Below, piece after piece: positions 16,692 through 24,637 of a stretch of DNA of 64,000 nt. The notes under the pieces are model-generated. The model had not been told where the DNA came from and made no database searches. It saw only the letters and a list, made by a program, of their open reading frames with translations. The stretch lies in assembly GCA_035433705.1 (NCBI GenBank), contig DAORVK010000007.1, positions 1 through 64,000 of the forward strand, given 5' to 3'. The position numbers and the translations under genes were made by a program. Numbering within the stretch: position 1 is the stretch's first letter; the number at the start of each line of letters is the position of its first letter. This DNA comes from CADEFQ01 sp035433705. GTDB taxonomy: Bacteria > Pseudomonadota > Gammaproteobacteria > Steroidobacterales > Steroidobacteraceae.

Positions 16692-18472
16692 GTGACTACA
16701 CTTTCATTGATCACACTTACGACGTCGTGGTCGTGGGGGCCGGCGGAGCGGGCTTGCGCGCGACACTCGGGCTGGCCGAGGCGGGCCTCAGCACCGTGTG
16801 CATCACCAAGGTCTTTCCCACGCGCAGCCACACGGTCGCCGCGCAAGGCGGCATCAGCGCCGCGCTCGGCAACATGGGCGAGGACGACTGGCGGTTCCAT
16901 TTCTACGATACGATCAAGGGCTCCGACTGGCTCGGCGACCAGGACGCGATCGAGCTCATGTGCAAGGAAGCGCCTGCTGCGGTGATCGAACTCGAACACT
17001 ATGGCGTGCCGTTCTCGCGTACCGACGATGGCCGCATCTACCAGCGCCCCTTCGGCGGCATGACGACCCACTATGGCAAGGGCGTTGCGCAGCGCACGGC
17101 CGCCGCGGCCGACCGCACCGGGCACGCGATGTTGCACGCGCTCTACCAGCAGTCGATCCGGCACAACGCGGAGTTCCATGTCGAATACTTTGCGATCGAT
17201 CTCATCATGGAGAACGGTGCATGCCGTGGCGTCGTCGCGCTCGATCTGGCGACCGGCAGGCTGCACCGCTACCGCGCCCATGCGGTGATTCTCGCGACCG
17301 GCGGCTACGGACGCGCCTATTTCACCTGCACGTCGGCCCACACCTGCACCGGCGACGGTGGCGGCATGGCCTTGCGTGCCGGCCTGCCGCTGCAGGACAT
17401 GGAGTTCGTGCAGTTTCACCCGACCGGCATCTACGGCGCAGGTTGCCTGATCACCGAGGGCGTGCGTGGCGAGGGGGGGTTCCTCACCAACTCGAAGGGC
17501 GAGCGGTTCATGGAGCGCTACGCACCGAACGCGAAGGATCTCGCGTCGCGCGACGTCGTCAGTCGCTCGATGACAATCGAAGTGCGCGAGGGACGCGGGG
17601 TCGGCGAGCATCGTGACCAGATTCACCTGCACCTCGAGCATCTCGGCCCCGAGGTGATCCACGAACGCCTGCCGGGCATCGCGGACACGGCACGGATTTT
17701 CGCGGGCGTCGACGTCACGAAAGAGCCCATCCCGGTGCAGCCGACCGTGCACTACAACATGGGCGGCATCCCCTGCAATTACCACGGTGAAGTCGTCACG
17801 GTGAAGGACGGCAACCCCGATACGATCGTGCCGGGACTGTTCGCGGCCGGCGAGGCGGCGTGCGTGTCGGTGCACGGCGCGAACCGCCTCGGCTCGAATT
17901 CGCTGCTCGACATCGTGATCTTCGGCCGCGAAGCGGCGCGCCACATTGCCACGCTCGTGAAGCCGGGCGAGCGCCAGCGGCCGCTGCCGAAGGATGCGGG
18001 CGACTTCGCGGTGGCACGCATCGATCGCCTGCGAAACGCGCAGGGGTCGCGCCCGACTGCGGAAATCCGCCGGGAGATGCAGCGGATCATGCAGGCGGAC
18101 GCCGCGGTCTTTCGCACCGAGGCCTCGCTCCGCGAAGGCTGCGCGAAACTCGCGAAGACCTACGCCTCCTTCGCCGACGTGCGCGTCACCGACCGCTCGC
18201 TCGTGTGGAACACCGATCTCATCGAGACACTCGAGCTCGAAAATCTCCTCGGCCAGGCCGTTGCCACGATCAACGCGGCCGAGAATCGCAAGGAAAGCCG
18301 TGGCGCCCATGCGCGCGAGGACTTCCCGGAACGCAACGACGTCGAGTGGATGAAGCACACGCTGATCCGCGTCGACCCTGCAGGCCGCACGACGATCGAC
18401 TACAGGAAAGTACACCTGGAAACACTGACGCGCGATGTGGCAACGGTGCCGCCGAAAGCGCGGGTGTACTGA
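16688..18472 (+). CDS. sdhA: Succinate dehydrogenase flavoprotein subunit
   Basis: Oxidises succinate to fumarate with covalently bound FAD. The 594 residues begin with the dinucleotide fold VVVVGAGGAGLRA; the covalent FAD histidine is His48 in TRSHTVAAQGG. Substrate-site motifs EFVQFHPTGIYGAG and HGANRLGSNSLLD are intact. The frame is open upstream, but ATG 16688 overlaps sdhD by 4 bases and gives the family N-terminus. FAD attachment would use SdhE at 19339. A 79-base gap separates it from sdhB, with no gene in it. Confidence 0.98.
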   Translation: MSDYTFIDHTYDVVVVGAGGAGLRATLGLAEAGLSTVCITKVFPTRSHTVAAQGGISAALGNMGEDDWRFHFYDTIKGSDWLGDQDAIELMCKEAPAAVIELEHYGVPFSRTDDGRIYQRPFGGMTTHYGKGVAQRTAAAADRTGHAMLHALYQQSIRHNAEFHVEYFAIDLIMENGACRGVVALDLATGRLHRYRAHAVILATGGYGRAYFTCTSAHTCTGDGGGMALRAGLPLQDMEFVQFHPTGIYGAGCLITEGVRGEGGFLTNSKGERFMERYAPNAKDLASRDVVSRSMTIEVREGRGVGEHRDQIHLHLEHLGPEVIHERLPGIADTARIFAGVDVTKEPIPVQPTVHYNMGGIPCNYHGEVVTVKDGNPDTIVPGLFAAGEAACVSVHGANRLGSNSLLDIVIFGREAARHIATLVKPGERQRPLPKDAGDFAVARIDRLRNAQGSRPTAEIRREMQRIMQADAAVFRTEASLREGCAKLAKTYASFADVRVTDRSLVWNTDLIETLELENLLGQAVATINAAENRKESRGAHAREDFPERNDVEWMKHTLIRVDPAGRTTIDYRKVHLETLTRDVATVPPKARVY

Positions 18473-18551
18473 TGGCGAGAAGCGTTCAAGTGCCAGCGAG
18501 CGCCCAGGCCGGCGCCTTTTGCCTTCAGCCCTTCGCCCCGGAGAACCGTTG

Positions 18552-19337
18552 ATGTCGATATTCCGTCTCCCGCCCAATTCGCGCGTGCGCCGCGACGGCA
18601 AGGTCTACAAGGCCGCGTCCGGCGCAACCAGGGTCCGCACCTTCCGCATTTACCGCTTCGATCCGGATTCGGGCGAGAACCCGCGGCTCGATACCTATGA
18701 GGTGGACATGGGTGCCTGCGGACCGATGGTTCTCGATGTGCTCATCAAGATCAAGAACGAGGTCGACAGCACGCTGACCTTCCGCCGTTCCTGCCGCGAG
18801 GGCATCTGCGGCAGCTGTGCGATGAACATCGACGGTCTGAACACGCTCGCGTGCACGAAAGCGTGCGACGACATCAAGGGCGACGTCGCGATCTACCCGC
18901 TGCCGCACATGCCGGTCGTGAAGGACCTGGTGCCGGACCTGACGCAGTTCTATGCGCAATATGCGGCGGTGAAGCCCTGGCTGCAGACCCGCACGCCTGC
19001 GCCGCCGGACCGCGAGCGGCTGCAGAGCAAGGCCGAACAGGAACTGATCGACCGGCCCTCCGCGTGCATCCTGTGCGCCTGCTGCTCGACATCCTGCCCG
19101 AGCTACTGGTGGAATTCCGACCGCTACCTCGGCCCCGCAGCGCTGCTCTCGGCTTACCGCTGGATTGTCGACAGTCGCGACGAGGCGACCGGTGAGCGCC
19201 TCGACGATCTCGAGGACACCTTCAGGCTCTATCGCTGCCACACGATCATGAACTGCACCGAGGCCTGCCCGAAGGATCTGAACCCGGCCAAGACGATCGC
19301 CGGGATCAAAAAGCTGCTTGCCGATCGCCAGCACTGA
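18552..19337 (+). CDS. sdhB: Succinate dehydrogenase iron-sulfur subunit
   Basis: Carries electrons from SdhA to quinone through [2Fe-2S], [4Fe-4S] and [3Fe-4S] clusters. The 261 residues show the plant-ferredoxin type SCREGICGSCAMNIDG and the C-terminal pairs CILCACCSTSCPSYWW and CHTIMNCTEACPKDLNP that ligate the other two clusters. The N-terminal extension of about 25 residues is slightly longer than in E. coli. sdhE begins one base after its stop. Confidence 0.97.
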   Translation: MSIFRLPPNSRVRRDGKVYKAASGATRVRTFRIYRFDPDSGENPRLDTYEVDMGACGPMVLDVLIKIKNEVDSTLTFRRSCREGICGSCAMNIDGLNTLACTKACDDIKGDVAIYPLPHMPVVKDLVPDLTQFYAQYAAVKPWLQTRTPAPPDRERLQSKAEQELIDRPSACILCACCSTSCPSYWWNSDRYLGPAALLSAYRWIVDSRDEATGERLDDLEDTFRLYRCHTIMNCTEACPKDLNPAKTIAGIKKLLADRQH

Positions 19338-19338
19338 G

Positions 19339-19587
19339 ATGAGCGAGGGCCCGGAAGTGCCACGCCTGCGGTGGCGCTGCCGCCGGGGCATGAAGGAGCT
19401 CGACCTGCTCCTCGAGCGGTATCTGTCTCTCGATTTCCCTGCGGCGTCCAGTCGCGATCGGGATGCTTTTGCCCGCTTTCTCGAGTTGCCGGACCCCGAG
19501 CTCGCGGCGTATCTGCTGGGGGGTGTCGTTCCCGTCGACCCCGACTTCGCCCACCTCGCGCGCCAGCTCGCCCGGGCGCGTCCGTAG
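19339..19587 (+). CDS. sdhE: SdhE (YgfY) FAD assembly factor
   Basis: Small helical protein that promotes covalent FAD attachment to SdhA. The 82 residues contain the family's RWRCRRGMKELDLLLERYL (RGxxE motif) and the closing LPDPELAAYLLG. The start ATG at 19339 follows sdhB by one base, so it belongs to the operon. Together with the SdhAF4-type gene at the operon's front, maturation factors bracket sdhCDAB. Confidence 0.93.
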   Translation: MSEGPEVPRLRWRCRRGMKELDLLLERYLSLDFPAASSRDRDAFARFLELPDPELAAYLLGGVVPVDPDFAHLARQLARARP

Positions 19588-20062
19588 TCCTGCACGGCGG
19601 GGTCGCGGGCACCCCCGCGGGGGGCCTCCACAGAGTTTCAGGCTGGAAGCGTCCCGATGCCTTCTGGTCGCGATCCTCGGGTGGCTCGCCCTGGCAAGCG
19701 CGGGCGTGCTCGCGGCCCGCGCGCTACCCCTCACAGTCCGGGGCGCGCTGATTCTCGGTCTCTGGCTATGCGCGCTGCCGGCTGTCCGTCGCGACCTGCG
19801 GCTGCGTGCGCCGGGGGCACTGCGGCGCATCGAACTCTCGGGAGAGTGCCAATGGAGTGTCGCGTGGGCCGGGCAAGGTCCCGCCCTCCCGGCGACACCG
19901 AGCCCCCAGTGCGTCGTCCTCGGAGCGGTTCTCTGGTTGAAGTTCGAGACGGCGGCCGGACCGCGCTGTGCCTGCATCGTCAATCGGGCGCTGGCGATGC
20001 GGTTGCGGCTCGCGGGGCGTGCGGCGACAGGGCGGGCGAGCGGGGGAACGCCAAGCTGCTAG
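19523..20062 (+). CDS. YgfX-like membrane protein, start uncertain
   Basis: YgfX (CptA)-type inner-membrane protein, encoded after sdhE as in E. coli (sdhE-ygfX). After residue 40 comes FRLEASRCLLVAILGWLALA, two membrane helices, then a soluble part (LSGECQWSVAWAG..., LWLKFETAAG) like YgfX. There is no ATG in a sensible place: GTG 19523 gives 179 residues and overlaps sdhE by 65 bases; a CTG at 19643 would give 139 residues, the family size. Weak sequence match, supported by position. In E. coli the role of YgfX is disputed. Confidence 0.55.
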   Translation: MSFPSTPTSPTSRASSPGRVRSPARRGRGHPRGGPPQSFRLEASRCLLVAILGWLALASAGVLAARALPLTVRGALILGLWLCALPAVRRDLRLRAPGALRRIELSGECQWSVAWAGQGPALPATPSPQCVVLGAVLWLKFETAAGPRCACIVNRALAMRLRLAGRAATGRASGGTPSC

Positions 20063-20118
20063 AATACGTCTCGTTCGTGACACAGGTCGCAGCTCCCGCT
20101 TCGCACGCCGCCGGGACA

Positions 20119-20146
20119 GAACTTTTCGTGTTCTCAGGGGTCTATG
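20119..20146 (+). promoter_or_regulatory. Sigma-E/AlgU-type promoter of rpoE
   Basis: GAACTT (20119-20124), then 16 bases, then TCTATG (20141-20146): close to the extracytoplasmic stress consensus GAACTT-N16/17-TCTGA. Transcription would begin near 20152, after the ATG at 20144 and before the GTG at 20183, so it indicates the GTG as the rpoE start. Self-activation of this sigma factor is established in E. coli and Pseudomonas. Confidence 0.75.
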
Positions 20147-20182
20147 TGGTCGCGGTGCCACAGCCCGGATGGTCAGCAGATT

Positions 20183-20800
20183 GTGACAGGCCCTGGTGCC
20201 GACGAGAGCGACCTCTCCCTGGTCCGGCGCGTACAGCGTGGCGACAAGGGGGCGTTTGACCTGCTGGTGCTCAAGTACCAGCACAAAGTCATCAAGCTGG
20301 TGATGCGTTACGTCCGCAGTCCTGCCGAAGCCGAAGACATCGCCCAGGAGGCCTTCATCAAGGCCTATCGTGCCCTGCCGCAGTTTCGCGGCGACAGCGC
20401 CTTCTACACCTGGCTGTACCGCATCTCCATCAACACGGCAAAGAACGCTCTCGCGTCGCGCGAGCGCAGTCCCATTGCGTACGACCTCGATTTGCAGGAC
20501 AGCGAGTCCTCCTGGGAGGCCCAGGCGAAGCTGCGCGATCCGGACACCCCCGAGGGGCTCGTGCTCACCGAGGAGATCCGCCAGATAGTGAACTCCGCGA
20601 TCGATCAGCTGCCTGAAGACTTGCGTACTGCAATTGTGCTGCGCGAGCTCGAGGGGCTGTCGTACGAGGAGATCGCGTCCGCGATGGAGTGTCCGGTAGG
20701 TACTGTGAGGTCGAGGATTTTTCGCGCGCGCGAGGCGATCGATCGACGCTTGCGTGAAGTTTTTGAGGGCGGGCTCGGTCGGGCGGAGGAGATAGGATGA
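20183..20800 (+). CDS. rpoE: Extracytoplasmic-function sigma factor RpoE/AlgU
   Basis: Directs RNA polymerase to envelope-stress promoters. The 205 residues hold region 2 (LVRRVQRGDKGAFDLL, EAFIKAYRALPQFRGDSAFY) and region 4 (LRELEGLSYEEIASAMECPV followed by GTVRSRIFRAREAI), very close to RpoE/AlgU. I use the GTG at 20183; an upstream ATG at 20144 in the same frame lies inside the promoter -10 element. rseA overlaps the end by 4 bases, so sigma and anti-sigma are co-translated. Confidence 0.93.
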   Translation: MTGPGADESDLSLVRRVQRGDKGAFDLLVLKYQHKVIKLVMRYVRSPAEAEDIAQEAFIKAYRALPQFRGDSAFYTWLYRISINTAKNALASRERSPIAYDLDLQDSESSWEAQAKLRDPDTPEGLVLTEEIRQIVNSAIDQLPEDLRTAIVLRELEGLSYEEIASAMECPVGTVRSRIFRAREAIDRRLREVFEGGLGRAEEIG

Positions 20801-21447
20801 ACGAAGAGCAGCAGGCGAGCCAGCTGTCGGCAATGTTCGACGGCGAGTTGCCGCCCGGCGAATGCGAACTTCTCGCAAGGCGCCTGACGCGCGACGGAGA
20901 GTTGCGCGCCCAGTGGGCGCGCTACGCGATAATCGGCGCCGCGATGCGCCGCGAGCCCGGTGTGTCACTCGACTTGCGGGTCGCCGAACGGGTGCGTCTC
21001 GCGGTGTCGGCCGAGGCGAGCTTCGACGACGGCAACGCCCCTGTCGCAGGAGCGCCAGCAGTGCCAGGCACGCGCCGCTGGCTGCGTCCGGTGGCAGGCT
21101 TTGCGGCGGCGGCAGTGGTCGCCGGCATCGCCGTGATCGGGCTGCGCGGGCGCGATGCGCAATTGTCCGATCCAGTTCCCGGTCCCATGGTCGCAAGCGT
21201 CCCGGCTCCGGCGGCCCCCAGGGTGCTGGAACCCCAGTCTTCGTCCGAACCCGAGAGTTATGTCGTGCCCGTCTCGAGCGAGCCCCTGAATTTCGTGCCG
21301 CCCGCCCGGCTCGCGAACTACGTCGTGGCGCATAGCGAGGTTTCGATGCCACTGACGCGACGCAACCTGCTTTCGGCCCTCATGGCGAACGAACAGGATG
21401 ACGGGGCGCCGGCGGTCACGACGACCGATGCGGCTCCCGCCCGATGA
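20797..21447 (+). CDS. rseA: Anti-sigma-E factor RseA/MucA
   Basis: Single-pass inner-membrane protein that sequesters RpoE until cleaved by stress proteases. The 216 residues start with the cytoplasmic anti-sigma domain (QLSAMFDGELPPGECELLAR, RWARY-like QWARYAIIGAAM), then one transmembrane helix around 100-116 (VAGFAAAAVVAGIAVIGL), then a periplasmic tail. Overlaps both rpoE and rseB by 4 bases. Confidence 0.9.
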   Translation: MNEEQQASQLSAMFDGELPPGECELLARRLTRDGELRAQWARYAIIGAAMRREPGVSLDLRVAERVRLAVSAEASFDDGNAPVAGAPAVPGTRRWLRPVAGFAAAAVVAGIAVIGLRGRDAQLSDPVPGPMVASVPAPAAPRVLEPQSSSEPESYVVPVSSEPLNFVPPARLANYVVAHSEVSMPLTRRNLLSALMANEQDDGAPAVTTTDAAPAR

Positions 21448-22478
21448 GCGCCAGGCCCGGACAGTCCTGGTTGCTGCTCGCGCTGCTCGCTTCCGCGAAC
21501 GCGGTCGCGTCCGATGACGCGAAGGCATGGCTCGCGCGCATGAATGAAGCCCTTACCACCCGCAATTACGACGGTGTGTTCCTGCACGTGCACGGCGGGC
21601 GCGTCGAGACGATGCGCATCATCCATCGCGTGCGCGAAGGCAGCGTGGCGGAGCGCCTCGTCTCGCTCGACGGCTCGGGCCGCGAATTCGTGCGTACGGG
21701 CACCGAGCTCGTCTGCTACCTGCCCGACAAACGCACCGTACTGGTCGAGCGGCGGCCGCAGGAGACGACACTCCTTGGCAATCTGCCGCGCTTCGACGAG
21801 TCGACCGAAGGGTACTACGAGCTGAAGCATGTCGAGCGCGCTCGCCTGATGGGCCGCGACACGCGCGTCATTGCCGTGCTGCCGAAAGACGGGTTTCGCT
21901 ATGGTTACCGGCTCTGGATCGACGAGTCGACCACGATGCCGCTGAAGACGCAGCTGTGCGACGCGCGCGGCAACGTCATCGAGCAGATCCAGTTTGCCAA
22001 TCTCGCGATGCCGCGCGACATCGCGGATGCCGAGTTCCGCCCGCAGGTCGATACCGAGGGCTTCAGGTGGCTGCGACAGGATGCCCGTCAGGCGCGGGTG
22101 GCCGCCAACGGCGCGTCGATCGTGTGGCGCGCGCTGCGTCTGCCGCCGGGCTTTCGCCTCACGCTGCGCTCGGCCCAGGCCATGCCGGGTTCCGAGGGGC
22201 CGGTCGAGCATCTCGTGTTCACCGATGGCATCGCTTCGGTCTCGGTGTTTGTCGAGCTGGCCGGCAAGGGCGAGAGCCTGATGACCGGCCCGGCAAGTGT
22301 CGGCTCCTCCTCCGCGTTTTCCACCACCGTGAGCGGTCATCAGGTGACTGCCGTCGGGGAAGTGCCTCCGGAGACGGTGCGGTTCATCGCCAATTCTGTC
22401 GAGGCAGGCGACGCTGCCGCGGGTGCTGCTGCCAAGCCCCGGCCGGGTCTGTCGCTCGGCGCTCCGCCGCGCCGCTGA
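21444..22478 (+). CDS. rseB: Periplasmic sigma-E regulator RseB/MucB
   Basis: Binds the periplasmic part of RseA and delays its proteolysis; senses lipoprotein/LPS stress in studied species. The 344 residues have a signal peptide (SWLLLALLASANAVAS), then DDAKAWLARMNEALTTRNYDG, the MucB/RseB N-terminal domain, and a C-terminal domain with FRLTLRSAQ. No mucD/degP-type protease gene follows; the next gene is a thioredoxin-like protein. Confidence 0.92.
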   Translation: MSARPGQSWLLLALLASANAVASDDAKAWLARMNEALTTRNYDGVFLHVHGGRVETMRIIHRVREGSVAERLVSLDGSGREFVRTGTELVCYLPDKRTVLVERRPQETTLLGNLPRFDESTEGYYELKHVERARLMGRDTRVIAVLPKDGFRYGYRLWIDESTTMPLKTQLCDARGNVIEQIQFANLAMPRDIADAEFRPQVDTEGFRWLRQDARQARVAANGASIVWRALRLPPGFRLTLRSAQAMPGSEGPVEHLVFTDGIASVSVFVELAGKGESLMTGPASVGSSSAFSTTVSGHQVTAVGEVPPETVRFIANSVEAGDAAAGAAAKPRPGLSLGAPPRR

Positions 22479-22490
22479 AGTTTCATCAAG

Positions 22491-22742
22491 GTGGCAAAGC
22501 TCGAACTGCTGTCGCGCGAGGGCTGCGGCCTGTGCGAGGCGATGCGAGAGGCGCTCGAAGGGTTGCGCGCGGAGCTCACTCTCCCGCCCGTGGCGATCAT
22601 CGACATCGATTCGGACCCGGTCCTGCAACGCCGTTTCATCCTCGAGATTCCGGTGCTGCGACTCGATGGAGTCGTCATCTGCTTCGGCAAGCTCGATCTG
22701 GAAGCATTGCGCCGGCATTTGCAGGTGACGAGCAGCGGGTAG
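22491..22742 (+). CDS. Glutaredoxin-like protein (DUF836 type)
   Basis: An 83-residue thioredoxin-fold protein. The redox motif is CGLC in SREGCGLCEAMREALEGL, followed by IIDIDSDPVLQRRFILEIPV, with the cis-proline at EIPVL; this fits small glutaredoxin-like proteins of the DUF836 group. Partner and substrate unknown. The GTG start follows rseB by 12 bases; it probably rides in the same operon. Confidence 0.82.
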   Translation: MAKLELLSREGCGLCEAMREALEGLRAELTLPPVAIIDIDSDPVLQRRFILEIPVLRLDGVVICFGKLDLEALRRHLQVTSSG

Positions 22743-22828
22743 CGAGCTGCGGGCAGTCACTGGCGAGCCAGCCGCCAGCCGCCAGCCGCGCGCGGTTCGC
22801 CCACCGGGTCCCGGTGCGGCCCGGTATA

Positions 22829-24634
22829 ATGGCTCGCTTCATGCACCTGACCCGCAATTTCTCGATCATCGCCCACGTCGACCACGGCAAATCCACGCTC
22901 GCTGACCGGCTCATCCAGCTGTGTGGTGGCCTCTCGGACCGCGAAATGCAGGACCAGGTGCTCGACTCCATGGCCCTCGAGCGCGAGCGCGGCATCACGA
23001 TCAAGGCGCAGACGGTCACGCTCTATTACCAGGCGCAGGACGGGCAGCGCTACCAGCTGAACCTGATCGACACCCCGGGCCATGTAGATTTCTCATACGA
23101 GGTGTCGCGCTCGCTCGCCGCCTGCGAGGGGGCGTTGCTCGTGGTCGATGCTTCACAGGGCGTCGAGGCGCAGAGCGTCGCGAACTGCTACACGGCGATC
23201 GAACAGGGCATCGAGGTGGTGCCCGTGATCAACAAGATCGACCTGCCGTCTGCGGACCCGCCGAAAGTGATCCGCGAAATCGAGGAGATCATCGGCATCG
23301 CGGCGCAGGACGCCGGGAAAGTGAGCGCCAAGACGGGCGAGGGCGTCGATCAGCTCCTCGAGACGATCATTCGGCGCATCCCGACGCCGAAGGGTGATCC
23401 GGACGGGCCGCTGCAGGCGCTGATCATCGATTCGTGGTTCGACAACTACGTCGGCGTCGTGTCGCTCGTGCGCGTGATGAACGGGCGGCTCGCGGTCGGC
23501 GAGAAGATCCGCATGATGTCGACCGGGCGCAGCTTCGAGGTCGACAGGCTCGGTCGCTTCATGCCGAAATCGCTCACGTCGCGTGAACTCGCCACGGGCG
23601 ACGTCGGCTTCGTGGTCGCCGGCATCAAGGATATCGACGGCGCGCCCGTCGGCGACACGATCACGCTCGAGTCACGGCCGTGCGCCGCCCCGTTGCCGGG
23701 GTTCAAGCAGATCAAGCCACGCGTGTTTGCAGGGCTCTTCCCGGTGAACTCCGAAGATTACGAGAACTTCCGCGACGCGCTCGCGAAGCTGCGCCTGAAC
23801 GACTCGGCGCTGCACTACGAACCCGAGGTCTCCGGCGCGCTCGGCTTCGGGTTCCGCTGCGGCTTCCTTGGCCTGCTGCACATGGATATCGTCCAGGAGC
23901 GGCTCGAGCGCGAGTACGAACTCAATCTCGTCACGAGCGCTCCGACGGTGGTTTACGAAGTCGCGCTGGTGGATGGTGGCACGGAGTTCATCGACAACCC
24001 CGCGAAGCTGCCGTCGCCGAACAGGGTGGCGGAGGTGCGTGAACCGATCATCACCGCGAACATCCTCGTGCCACCCGAGTACGTGGGCGGCGTGCTGGCG
24101 CTCTGCAGCGAGAAGCGCGGGGTGCAGAAGAAGATGCTGTACCTCGCCTCTCAGGTTTCGCTGCAGTACGAGCTGCCACTGGCGGACGTCGTGCTCGATT
24201 TCTTCGATCGCCTGAAGTCGACAAGCCGCGGTTATGCGTCTTTCGATTACGAGTTCAGCCACTTCTCCGCGGCGCCGCTCGTCAAGCTCGACATCCTGAT
24301 CAACGGCGACAGGGTGGATGCCCTCTCGATCATCGTCCATCGCGACAATGCCTACCAGCGCGGGCGTGAGCTTGTCGACAAGATGCAGGAGCTCATTCCG
24401 CGCCAGATGTTCGAGGTGGCGGTGCAGGCGGCGATCGGCAGCCACGTCATTGCGCGCGCCTCCGTCAAGGCGCTGCGCAAGAACGTGCTCGCGAAGTGCT
24501 ACGGCGGCGACATTACCCGCAAGAGGAAGCTCCTCGAGAAGCAGAAGGAGGGCAAGAAACGCATGAAGCAGCTGGGCCACGTCGAGATCCCGCAGGAAGC
24601 ATTCCTTGCGGTGCTCAAGGTCGGCAGGAAATAG
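22829..24634 (+). CDS. lepA: Elongation factor 4 (LepA)
   Basis: Ribosome-associated GTPase implicated in back-translocation or 30S biogenesis. From the ATG at 22829 it has 601 residues; from the ATG at 22841, 597 (E. coli 599), whose N-terminus HLTRNFSIIAHVDHGKST fits the family better. Switch motifs DTPGHVDFSYEVSRSL and NKIDLP are intact; the C-terminal LepA domain ends KQLGHVEIPQEAFLAVLKVG. A long frame continues upstream across rseB but is shadow. lepB follows, as in most proteobacteria. Confidence 0.96.
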   Translation: MARFMHLTRNFSIIAHVDHGKSTLADRLIQLCGGLSDREMQDQVLDSMALERERGITIKAQTVTLYYQAQDGQRYQLNLIDTPGHVDFSYEVSRSLAACEGALLVVDASQGVEAQSVANCYTAIEQGIEVVPVINKIDLPSADPPKVIREIEEIIGIAAQDAGKVSAKTGEGVDQLLETIIRRIPTPKGDPDGPLQALIIDSWFDNYVGVVSLVRVMNGRLAVGEKIRMMSTGRSFEVDRLGRFMPKSLTSRELATGDVGFVVAGIKDIDGAPVGDTITLESRPCAAPLPGFKQIKPRVFAGLFPVNSEDYENFRDALAKLRLNDSALHYEPEVSGALGFGFRCGFLGLLHMDIVQERLEREYELNLVTSAPTVVYEVALVDGGTEFIDNPAKLPSPNRVAEVREPIITANILVPPEYVGGVLALCSEKRGVQKKMLYLASQVSLQYELPLADVVLDFFDRLKSTSRGYASFDYEFSHFSAAPLVKLDILINGDRVDALSIIVHRDNAYQRGRELVDKMQELIPRQMFEVAVQAAIGSHVIARASVKALRKNVLAKCYGGDITRKRKLLEKQKEGKKRMKQLGHVEIPQEAFLAVLKVGRK

Positions 24635-24637
24635 CCC

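Noticed and set aside
16625..18601. 658-codon open frame opposite sdhA
   Set aside because: Shadow of sdhA codon bias; the sdhA reading has all catalytic motifs.
20045..20075. Another sigma-E-like sequence (GGAACGC...GTCTCG)
   Set aside because: The -35 differs from GAACTT at two bases and the -10 is poor; the site at 20119-20146 is much better.
22756..22800. Short CAGCCGC-type direct repeats before lepA
   Set aside because: Only 7-8 base units, three copies, in a GC-rich leader; no CRISPR spacing and no sign of an element.
22825..22830. Perfect TATAAT just before lepA
   Set aside because: It overlaps the first ATG and has no -35 hexamer at 16-18 bases upstream (CACCGG there); likely coincidence, or it would give an almost leaderless mRNA.
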